From: Phlegmacium glaucopus
Lineage: Eukaryota; Basidiomycota; Agaricomycetes; Agaricales; Cortinariaceae
Assembly (NCBI GenBank): GCA_015039465.1
Contig: MU130708.1
Location: 123,369 to 148,969, forward strand
Reading direction: 5' to 3'
Length of the DNA stretch: 25,601 nt
The notes under the pieces were generated by a model. The model did not search any database, was not told the DNA's origin, and was given only the letters and a program-made list of their open reading frames with translations. Of this stretch, positions 12,896-20,968 are shown piece by piece (position 1 is the first letter of the stretch; each line of letters starts with the position of its first letter). A program made the translations under genes and the position numbers.

Positions 12896-13018
12896 GATGG
12901 TGGTGGTGGTTTGTTGTAAAAAAGCGGAGAGCGTGAAGGCGACAACTATTTATTCAGTGGCAAATAAGAAAATTACTGACGTGTCACTCAAGACGTGGCA
13001 GATCACGTGTCTAATAAT
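12896..13018 (-). promoter_or_regulatory. Compact BiP promoter with three UPR-type ACGTG cores
   Basis: Only 123 bp separate the stop codon of the amidohydrolase from the BiP ATG on the same strand. ACGTG cores lie at 12979-12983 (inside TGACGTGTCA), 12993-12997 (GACGTGGCA) and 13004-13009 (CACGTG), about 85-115 bp upstream of the ATG. TGACGTG and ACGTGGC resemble the elements bound by Hac1/XBP1/ATF6 bZIP factors in the unfolded protein response. On the minus strand a TATA-like TGAATAAATAG lies nearer the gene (about 12944-12955). The arrangement suits ER-stress induction; binding is inferred. Confidence 0.65.
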
Positions 13019-14424
13019 TTACTCAAGCCCATACACAAGCTTTGCAGTATGGAACAGTGCTGAGCCCACGATCCTTACGCCGTCGTTCTCTGTCAACTCG
13101 CCCTTCGCCACCAGTTCAGCCAATACATCGTAGAGGGCTTGTCGTGCTTGCACTATGCCAAGGTAATACGACTCAGGCCACCAATGACCATCACCTGGGA
13201 CACATTTATAAGAGCCATACCAATTGAAAAATTACAAGGCTTACTTGACCACATTATCTTGTTTGTTGGACTCAATTCTAGCACTTGGCGGATAATTGCC
13301 CTTTGCCCCTCTCCGGACACAAATGGGAAGACCTGTATGGCACTTGCTAAAAACCTATTGCATTAGGAAATGATTTTCGTACCTCGCCAAAATCAAGAAA
13401 AACGTTCTCATACACCGCCGTTAGATAGCCTGCTTCTCGTGTATATGGATACGACGAGTGCAGCAATACAATCTTTGTTTGCGGAAAGTCCTCAATGATA
13501 GGCTGCAAATGTGCCGGAGACGAACGCGTCAGTATAATGTCGCTATCACCTAACCCGGTATGAAATTGCACTGGACAGCAAAATATCAATGTTATCTGAT
13601 AGCGTCAAGAATTACTAAATTCTCATTACCTGGCTTTTTGTGATTACCAGCTATGGACAGAGCGACTCGAACCACTTCATCATTCAGGGGCTTGCGCTCA
13701 AGGCGAAGAGAACCCGTCTCCACGTACACATCGAAAAGCTCGAGCATTGCCTGCTCCTGTTCCATTACGGAGTTGCACAGCGCAACATCCATGCCAGTAC
13801 GGTAGCAGACAACCGACTTGAAACCAACAACATCCTTATCCGCTGCGCTGCTATCCAAACTTCCCACCAGGCTTTTCCTGAACGTTTCAAGCAGTAGTCC
13901 AGCTTCTGGGTTACCCGTCTTCACATGCGGGTCAAATAATTCTTTCAAAATTCCCTGCTCACGATTTCACTGCATGGCCTTTTCCTATTGAAACTATACG
14001 TTACCTCTGCGACTATCTCAACTCTAACAATCCGTTTGGTTGAGCTAGGCGTCAACTGATCATGCCACCTATAATCTTCAACGAGACTCGGGGCGCCTAG
14101 GCCGTCATCTATAAGAATGCATTGGATATTTGCGTCTCTGAAAGACAGCTTGCATAGATCCATGTAGTCCATAGAGGCCCTATGAGCCTTTATATCTTCC
14201 CATGAAGCATCGTCATCAAGGCCAAATAGCTTTGCCAACTGCCTGGTTGCACGCAAACAAGCGAGGGTGTGAATGGCGTCCTTGATCAATGCTTCCCCTT
14301 CAGCCTCAGAAATGATACCTTCGAATGGTAAATCATTGCGTGATTGGACGCGTAGTAGTGGGTGTGCATGATTGTCGATTGCAGGATGGGTAAAGGCTGC
14401 TTTGAATAATTCTGGGAATAACAT
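13019..14424 (-). CDS. Amidohydrolase family protein (FluG N-terminal-domain type)
   Basis: The protein is 398 aa. Exons on the minus strand: 14424-14005, 13954-13630, 13570-13383, 13332-13245, 13194-13019; all keep frame. The fold is the metal-dependent TIM-barrel hydrolase of the amidohydrolase_2 group. Seen: the HxH metal motif DNHAHP near the start (His19, His21), QFHTGLGD (His252), LLHSSYPYTREAGYL (His286) and SSDGHWWPESYYLG (Asp342), which match the ligand pattern of the group. In Aspergillus FluG and in nodulin/GS-like proteins this domain is followed by a glutamine synthetase domain. Here the frame ends with a stop and BiP follows after 123 bp, so the GS domain is absent. The substrate is unknown. 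It starts 144 bp from the divergent BolA2 gene and probably shares that promoter region. Confidence 0.88.
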
Positions 14425-14568
14425 CTGAACGTTTGAGCAAAGATGCCAGTTATCAGTTACGCTTACCCGGGATCTCTATTTATTGCCGGCTTTTATGTTT
14501 AGACTTGTTTGACATTCATCGATCTTATCAGATGAGATTGCCGTGGCAGTCGTCCTTTGGTCCTGACC
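14425..14568. promoter_or_regulatory. Bidirectional promoter region, amidohydrolase / BolA2
   Basis: The two divergent start codons are 144 bp apart, so both promoters must lie here or overlap the 5' coding parts. I see no clear TATA box or palindromic operator. Confidence 0.5.
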
Positions 14569-14998
14569 ATGCCAATAGATACCATCGCTCTCGAAAAAGC
14601 TATCAAAAGGGCTATTCCAGTAACCCACTTGGAGATTGAAGATCAATCAAGTGGCTGTGGAGACAGTTATGCCATCGTGCTCGTCAGCGAGGTTGGTTCT
14701 TGTATCCTTCATTGCGGAAGTTGCATTCCTAATTCAACTGTTGTTAGGCCTTTGAAGGTAAAACTACGCTGGCGCGACACAGAATGGGTACCTTATTTTC
14801 TCAAATTGAGTTTTGCTATTCCAATGATAAACTCATTAATTTAGTGAACGAATTCTTGAAAGAACAAATCGCACAGATGCATGCGTTTTCCCAGGTGAGT
14901 TTCTTGACTTGCTTACTCGATTAAGGACCTAGAAATATTGTCATGATTAGAAAACTTACACGCCAGGACAATATGAGAAGATTCAAGCGAAAGGATAG
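14569..14998 (+). CDS. BOL2: BolA-like protein 2 (Bol2/Fra2, cytosolic iron-sulfur handling)
   Basis: The protein is 86 aa. Exons: 14569-14691, 14748-14787, 14845-14894, 14951-14998; all keep frame. BolA2 proteins pair with monothiol CGFS glutaredoxins to hold a [2Fe-2S] cluster, and in fungi they take part in iron sensing and cluster delivery. Seen: IPVTHLEIEDQSSGCGDSY with the conserved Cys30, AFEGKTTLARHRMV, and the invariant His67 in QMHAFSQKTY. The length is typical for the BolA2 subgroup and there is no mitochondrial leader, unlike BolA1 and BolA3. An in-frame extension upstream of the ATG lacks a start codon. The stop lies only 85 bp before the ATG of the next gene on the same strand. 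Confidence 0.93.
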
Positions 14999-15083
14999 GT
15001 CAACATGTACATCTAACCACATATATATACATGAACTTTTTGATCCCCGGCCCGAAACCTGTTTCCGTTACTACTACATTGAT

Positions 15084-17384
15084 ATGACATTCTCGTCTCC
15101 TTATCCACCTTATGATCCAACTGATCAGTTAGGGTACGCTCTGGCACTATCTTCATACCAGAAATAACTTGTAAATTATCACCACATAGATTTTCGTGAG
15201 CAGAAACCTTTACATTTCAAGTTTCTCTTGCGAATGACATCCCCCAGTTATGAAACAGTCGTTAAACGCTGGCCAGTAATTATCACATCAGTGATTGATT
15301 ATTTGCATCGTACTTGTCATTCTTTTTCATTGGAAGCGCAAAAGTCCGATGCCTCAGATCAAGAGAAGCAACTCTTGACCACGAAGATAAAGGAAGGGGC
15401 CACGATCATTGAGAAAATTAGTAAACTAAAGTATGAGATGGCTAGGGACCATGTTTTAGAGTGAGCATATATATCACTATTCCTTCCTCGGCCGTTCGAT
15501 ATCTTTCATCCAGGCCGATTCCAGGAGATGGGGAACCGAGTGTCGCACTCTACCATGACCAATTGAGCAAATTAGCAGAGAATAAGAAGAATACGTGGTT
15601 CACCGCACCATGGTTGTATGCTGAGTACGTGCGAATGTATCATTCCAAGATGATTTTGATATAAACTATCCTCAGATGTTATCTGTCAGTCGAGATCAGA
15701 CTTTTTTGAATAATACGGGAAACTCATCGAATTAGATATCGTCTTCTGCGCTCCTACTTCGTACAAACACAGCATTGGAGATCTCGAGACCCATTCTATG
15801 AGCAGAAAATAAGGACTTTTCAACATTCTGGAACCTCTATACTCAGTAGGATTTATATCCCTTTATAGTTAATCCTTTCTGACCTGATATACTTTGTAGA
15901 GATCTCCGCGACAATGCATGGACTTGAAATTGACAAAGAAGTCATCAGGTCTGACCCCGAGAAGCTTAAAGTACTCTTTAACGAAATGATCCAGATGTGT
16001 CTATGGTGAATTATCTCGGGACCATATTTTCATTGCCATGATCTCATCCATTATCCTTCTGTAGGGGAAATGCAACAGTAAGATAACATCTTACAACGAC
16101 AACAAATAGTGCTGATCGCTGATCAGGATTTGTCGCTGCTCACCCATCTTTCGCAAGATGACATACGCCACTTGCAATCGGTGGGCAAGGACGCGCAGGC
16201 CGCACGACAGCAGTATATATTGAAGGACGATCAAGAAGCGGTCTGGAACCATCTTCAATCCCTACGAGGCGACCGGATTGATTTTATTTTGGATAACTGT
16301 GCTTCTCCTTTCGAACAATGAGTGTATTATGACTGACATGATTTTTTTAAATAGCTGGGTTTGAGGTCAGCTTCTCGTTCAGTCACTTACTCGATCATTT
16401 TCTCTAAAAAAAATTCAAGTTGTTTACAGACCTCGTATTTGCAGATTTTTTGGTGACCTATACGCCATACGTGTCTAAAGTTGTATTTCAGTTGAGTCCT
16501 TGCAAATTTTTTGGAAAAACCAATTCTGATATCTCTTTTTTTAGCCCGAAATTGATTCCTTGGTTTGTATCCGATGTGACTCCTCCTGATTTCAAGGATA
16601 CATTCAGATTGCTGCGTGATCCAGCGTTCTTTTCTGCAGAGAACAACAGTGAAAGTGGACATGAACATCTTGATCATATGGTCTCCCGGTGGAACTCTTA
16701 CCTTGAAAAAGGGATATTTTCCCTTTCAGTCCCTGACGAAACGCCACTGGGAGGCAATGCGAACACTAGAGCGGCCGAGTTTTGGACAACACCCAGGCCA
16801 TATTGGGATATGGAAACAGAAGCTCCGGAGCTGTTCGCAAGTCTTAAAGGTAGCGGACTCGTCGTATTTAAAGTAAGTCTCGTTTTGATGCTTCAAACAC
16901 GAGTAGTTCATTACAACATCACGTTAGGGCGATCTCAAGTAAGTGACGTCGATGGGCTCACAACGTTTCTCTGAATAAATCATTCATTCCGTCAGTTATC
17001 GAAAGTAAGGCATAATTTACTTCCTAGTTACCTATTTCAACGGAAGGTTCAATTTGTAATCTAGGCTCACAGGTGACGTACGTTGGCCCGCTTGGACTTC
17101 ATTTGCAACAGCACTTGGTCAGTGGACGAGACGCCGGAGATCCTTACGGTGTTCTGAAAAATAACTTTCAAGGTCCATTGGCAGGTTCTTTCCCACTAGT
17201 CAGCCTCAGAACCAATAAAGCTGATGTGGTGGTGGGTGTCGACAAAGATGTTGCCGAGAGGCTTGATGAGAGTGGTGAGAAATGGCGTGTTAGTGGCCGG
17301 TAAGCAGTTATGTTAACCAGGCTTTTTTCGATATTCATGAGAATCCAAAGATATGCATTGCTTTCTTTTCTTCCGCTGTTGTAG
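15084..17384 (+). CDS. ARMT1-type DUF89 metal-dependent damage-control phosphatase
   Basis: The protein is 475 aa. Exons: 15084-15133, 15248-15460, 15514-15624, 15676-15684, 15736-15845, 15900-16005, 16065-16077, 16127-16298, 16355-16365, 16420-16490, 16545-16872, 16928-16938, 16996-17004, 17065-17117, 17173-17299, 17351-17384. All 15 junctions keep frame. Homologues are human ARMT1 (C6orf211) and yeast YMR027W, which dephosphorylate sugar phosphates such as fructose-1-phosphate as metabolite repair; a carboxyl methyltransferase role has also been proposed. Seen: PYDPTDQ at the start, RWPVIITSVID, KNTWFTAPWLYAECYLYRLL, the metal-site stretch DFILDN (Asp260, Asn261) with FADFL (Asp274), PWFVSDVTPPDF, the signature GDLNYRKLTGD (399-409), and SLRTNKADVVVG. 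Five exons are 9-13 nt long. Stops in unspliced DNA make this gene look broken, but spliced it is complete. Intron 1 (114 bp) is the longest and least certain. Confidence 0.92.
15676..15684 (+). other. 9-nt microexon of ARMT1
   Basis: The exon ATGTTATCT lies between CTCAG and GTCAGT. It gives the CYL of AECYLYRLL, a stretch conserved in the family, and is phase 2 on both sides. Confidence 0.75.
16928..17004 (+). other. Consecutive 11-nt and 9-nt microexons coding the GDLNYRK signature
   Basis: Exons 16928-16938 (GGCGATCTCAA) and 16996-17004 (TTATCGAAA) are both followed by GTAAG donors and preceded by TTAG or TCAG acceptors. Joined to 17065 onward they read GDLNYRKLTGD, the best conserved motif of DUF89 phosphatases. 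Skipping either would remove active-site residues. Confidence 0.82.
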
Positions 17385-18054
17385 AATTATATAACAGTCC
17401 TCGAATCTTAGATGTAATCCGCTTTTCACTTCACGACTCAAACTGAGATTCCATGGTTCCACTACCCATGACCATCTATCAGGATTGTTACGTGTGTGGT
17501 GGATTTCAATCCTGCGACGCTCTGCAGTGGCCGTTAGCTCAAGTGCTCTTAAATCATGTCCTTCCAATGCAAACCTAAGTCGTTCAATCCATCTATCATC
17601 AACCGCGACCCTGGTCAGCTCTGAATCTAGCTCACAGACTCTGCATTCCACACCTTCAATAATTCCTTATCCATTTCCCTCTCGATAGTTACATGCTTAA
17701 TGTGATCTTCCCATAAATCCGCTGGAAGGTTTAAGGCGGAACCAGCTACTCTGAAATATTACCCTGACGAGCACAAAGTATTTCCATTTTACCTCGAGAA
17801 ATGTGCATGATACTCCAGGTGCTGTGCCTTACTGAATATGAGTTGAGTCAGCCTCACCACTATTAGATGCAGTCGGAAGGACTAGCCATCTATAAACAAT
17901 TGAACATCATCGACCAGGTAGCTGTGATAACGAATTCAATACGAATTCAGTCCTTTTTATCCCGTCTGGTACGTTGGGTAGTGCAATTCTAGACTATATA
18001 TCCCACAGAGTATAAAAATTTGTGAGGCGAGGCGAATAAGTGTTATCTACATCC
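17385..18054. other. Convergent intergenic region with possible gene remnant
   Basis: This region separates ARMT1 (+) from the DUF6535 gene (-). The minus strand carries coding-like pieces (separate entry). The remainder is AT-rich. GAATTCAAT and GAATTCAGT near 17932-17952 form a short direct repeat (AATACGAATTCA type). No RNA gene was seen. Confidence 0.45.
17390..17830 (-). pseudogene. Possible degenerate gene fragment
   Basis: On the minus strand two pieces have coding-like composition. One runs from about 17745 to 17635, possibly joined through a GTAAAA...TTTCAG intron to an upstream piece near 17800, and reads LNLPADLWEDHIKHVTIERE. The other is open from 17651 to about 17390 and contains WIERLRFALEGHDLRALEL and NPDRWSWVVEPWNLSL. 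They overlap in different frames near 17640-17650, and I find no intron of reasonable size to connect them, so a 1-nt frameshift is likely. LPADLW is faintly F-box-like, but I do not claim a family. The 3' end would overlap the last ARMT1 exon in antisense. Confidence 0.3.
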
Positions 18055-18626
18055 CTAGTTCATGGCGTAATCAATGAAGCCGACGAAGAAGAGGAAGAGG
18101 GAAATGTAGATGAGTGTAGAAATATACTTGATTAGTTTGTACATTCTATACCTATCTAATCCCTCAAACAAAAATTGGTGCACTCGTGGACGCTCCAAAG
18201 GACTGCCAAGCGGTTGGATAAACTGTAGATAATTGCTGATCCAATGGTGAACAAGAGTCGCGCAAAATGCGGCCATGAGGTTGAAGAATAGACTTATGTA
18301 CCAAAGGTAGTAGACGCGGAGGTCGGAAGGATTCGGTTTAAAGGGCTGGGGCACTGTCTGATAATCCTTGGAATTGACTTGTCGTAAGATCTGAGCCAGA
18401 AGAAGTATGTTTTGGATCAATAATGCATTGGTCTTCTCTGCCTTTAGTCTCTTGGATGTATTAACAATGAAGGCGGTTAATATAACAGAAAATAGACCTG
18501 ACTGGGACAGCTAAATAAATTGGGAAGATTGGTGAGAGGCATACTACTCACAAAGATGAGAATTCTTCTCAAATCATCTTTCCAAGTCTTCATCAGGGCC
18601 TTGTCGTGCTTTTCTAATGGAGCCAT
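18055..18626 (-). CDS. Short DUF6535-domain membrane protein
   Basis: The protein is 176 aa. Exons on the minus strand: 18626-18552 and 18510-18055. DUF6535 is a membrane domain found in large paralogous families of mushroom fungi; its function is unknown. Seen: an N-terminal amphipathic stretch KHDKALMKTWKDDLRRILIF, a first hydrophobic helix (SGLFSVILTAFIV), the linker FKPNPSDLRVYYLWYISLFF running into a second helix with LMAAFCATLVHHWISNYL, the PLGSPLERPRVHQFLFEGLDRY segment, and a last helix ending LFLFFVGFIDYAMN. Family members often continue for hundreds of residues. This one stops right after the last helix, so it may be a minimal copy or truncated. A TTTTTCAG just upstream of the ATG may be an acceptor for a missed 5' exon. 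Confidence 0.72.
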
Positions 18627-18709
18627 CAAGATGAGAGTCAGACTGAAAAAGATGGATTTATGACGTCATAATAGAAATACAAAGTTGTATGTATGTTAGC
18701 CTTTCCGAA

Positions 18710-20755
18710 CTATATATCCTCACACTCCGTCGAATACCCCAGGGTCGATGGGTAGTATTTATCCCCGGAATCAAGATGAAGGATCTTCATATCCAACTCT
18801 TTCGATAGATGCGCATCCGTCTTGCGGGTATCATGCGAGAATGAATCGGGAGCAAAGTTCATTGAAGCTAACGTTGCTTCAACATGCACTGAATTTATAA
18901 AATTAGATAATGGGAGGAGGAATTTGTTGAGTGGCTCACAGTATTGGGAAAAACCTTTGCCAAAGTTCATGCGACAGATGATGCCTAGGACCATGCTGGC
19001 AAACAGAAGGACGAAGGATGCAAGTGTGTAACAGCCCAAGTATGGCCATTGCATAAAACTCCTGTTTATTAATGATATCAGAGAGCTCAGAAAGGAGTTC
19101 CCGTTAGATGCACTGACCATCTATAAACCTCTGAATAGAACATGATCGACCAGCTAGCTGAGATAAAGAACGCAATCCCGAGAAAGAAGACCATCATTCT
19201 CTTCATTTCACGTCGTATAGAATACCAGCCCTGTGACGAAAAATAAGTCGTTGTCAATGACGACGGCAGAGCAAATACCCTACCATGGCTATCCATGGCA
19301 ACAGAAGCTTTGGAAAAGGCACAGAAAAACAATTGAATGGGTTGAATGGTAGTCATGAACGCACGAGGGCTTACGATCATAGTTGTAATATACAGAGCTT
19401 TGTACACCTTTGTATGTGAAGAGATCTGGGCTATGGCTGTCTCCGTCAGGACCATGATCCAGAGACCCATGCTGGTGACCAAGACAAATGCTTCCAGTTG
19501 GAGGCAAGCTAAGACTGCCATGAAGAACTAAAGGGATAGAGCTTTGGTGTCAGTGGATAGTTGAGTCGAAGAGGGGGAAGATGGAGCCAACCTTGTGGAT
19601 TCGCATGACGTGTTGAGGTGCGCCGACGCATTTGAACGACTGAGCATTGTACACCTAGAAACCAATCAGTAAATACATGAGACTCGTGGATTTTAGTGGA
19701 CCTTGAGGAGTTTCCATGACAGGTACGAAAAAACAATCAGCCCAGTACTGCTCAGTATCAAACCGGTAATCTATTTAGTCGATCAGCATGCAGGTATGGT
19801 TCAGATCGAATGTATATGCGTATTAATTCACCTCGAAAACGTGACGTTTTCTCCAATACGCCGAAAACAGATCCAAAGAACAAGAAGTTCCAGGATCAGC
19901 TAGAAGTTCTTGAAAGTTGGCTTGGTAATCTGAGCCTCGCCAAGTAGCGTACGCCGCCCATCCAGTTTCAAGCGCACGCATCATGAGAGCCGCCAGCCTG
20001 GTGATATGCTCGGAGTAGTTCTGGTTATTGGAGTTTTCTTGAACTTACGTGTGAGGTACCGAGTCGTGCAAAATGACGAAGAAGGAGATGGTTAGGAGCC
20101 AGAATTGGAGAAACAGCCAGACAGCGTCTTCATGACTGAAGTTCCTTAATCTATATACGCCACACAGATGTGAACAATAGGAATGTTTGTGGGATAATGC
20201 GCATACATTTGGGAAGGATAAAGAAGGCTCTGAACGCATTGTTCATTAAGGGGGATCGATGAACCGTCGAGAGTGTTAATTTCGACGCCAACCACATTCG
20301 TTGCATTGGAGGGGTTCGTAACGTTCAGACCATTTTCCCAACCACGTAGGACCTGCATCATATGAGATGGGACACTCATTGAAAGAGTGATATTTTACCC
20401 GTACGGGCCCTATTGCCAGTGGAGGATGGATAGTAGTACAAGGATAGGGAATTTGACCGTTCGGGATGTGATTACAAACTTGGAGATGTAGATGACCCCT
20501 GTGGCCTTCAAGGAAAGTAAAATTTGCGGGAGGAATCTTGCCACCCTTGACGAGGGCGGAAACGAAAGTGCCATATTCGATATCGACAGAGAAAAACAAG
20601 GATTGAAGAACGCTTTGAACCAAGCAGTAGATGAAACTGAAGACGAAGAAAGAAGTAGTGATATGGCTCTGTGTGATTCGAGCATACTGCGATGTTTCAG
20701 TCAGTGAATATAAGCTACTAGTAGATTGTTTTACAACATACAACTTTTCGGGCAT
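18710..20755 (-). CDS. Polytopic membrane protein of unknown function, basidiomycete type
   Basis: The protein is 495 aa. Exons on the minus strand: 20755-20405, 20352-20207, 20150-20049, 19997-19832, 19770-19702, 19654-19592, 19527-19375, 19307-19284, 19230-19118, 19061-18940, 18888-18710; all ten junctions keep frame. I do not recognise a named family, although similar multi-helix proteins occur in mushroom genomes. Seen: a short cytosolic N-terminus; a helix near SFFVFSFIYCLVQSVLQSLF; a soluble loop with N-glycosylation sequons (NFT, NVT, NPS, NAT) and several cysteines, probably outside the membrane; further helices (AVWLFLQFWLLTISFFVIL, LILSSTGLIVFSYLSW, LACLQLEAFVLVTSMGLWI, MMVFFLGIAFFISASWSIMF, YTLASFVLLFASMVLGIIC); and a polar tail of about 60 residues. 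Exon 8 is 24 nt. Its start faces the thioesterase gene across 213 bp. Confidence 0.75.
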
Positions 20756-20968
20756 TGACTTTTAAAGCAGAGAAATAATACATTTGAGGTGAAAGAAGAA
20801 AGGGAGACGAATAGTCCTGCCAGAGAGTATTCGCCAGAAGAAGGGGTAGGTTTGCGAGAAACGGACGATGGTCAGACTCTTTTATGTGCCATTGAAATTA
20901 ATAACGTTGATAAGACAACTGATGAGAAGCCTGAGGCCTGAGCGGTCAACTCGGCGTCCGAACAAACA
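20756..20968. promoter_or_regulatory. Bidirectional promoter region, membrane protein / thioesterase
   Basis: The divergent start codons at 20755 (-) and 20969 (+) are 213 bp apart. I see no definite TATA box; the sequence is purine-rich near 20790-20850. Confidence 0.45.

Noticed and set aside
14433..14639. 68-codon plus-strand frame across the BolA2 start
   Set aside because: It overlaps the divergent promoter and BolA2 exon 1 out of frame.
15001..15167. Extension of a BolA2-overlapping frame into the ARMT1 start
   Set aside because: BolA2 stops at 14996-14998. The downstream PYDPTDQ segment belongs to ARMT1, which has its own ATG at 15084.
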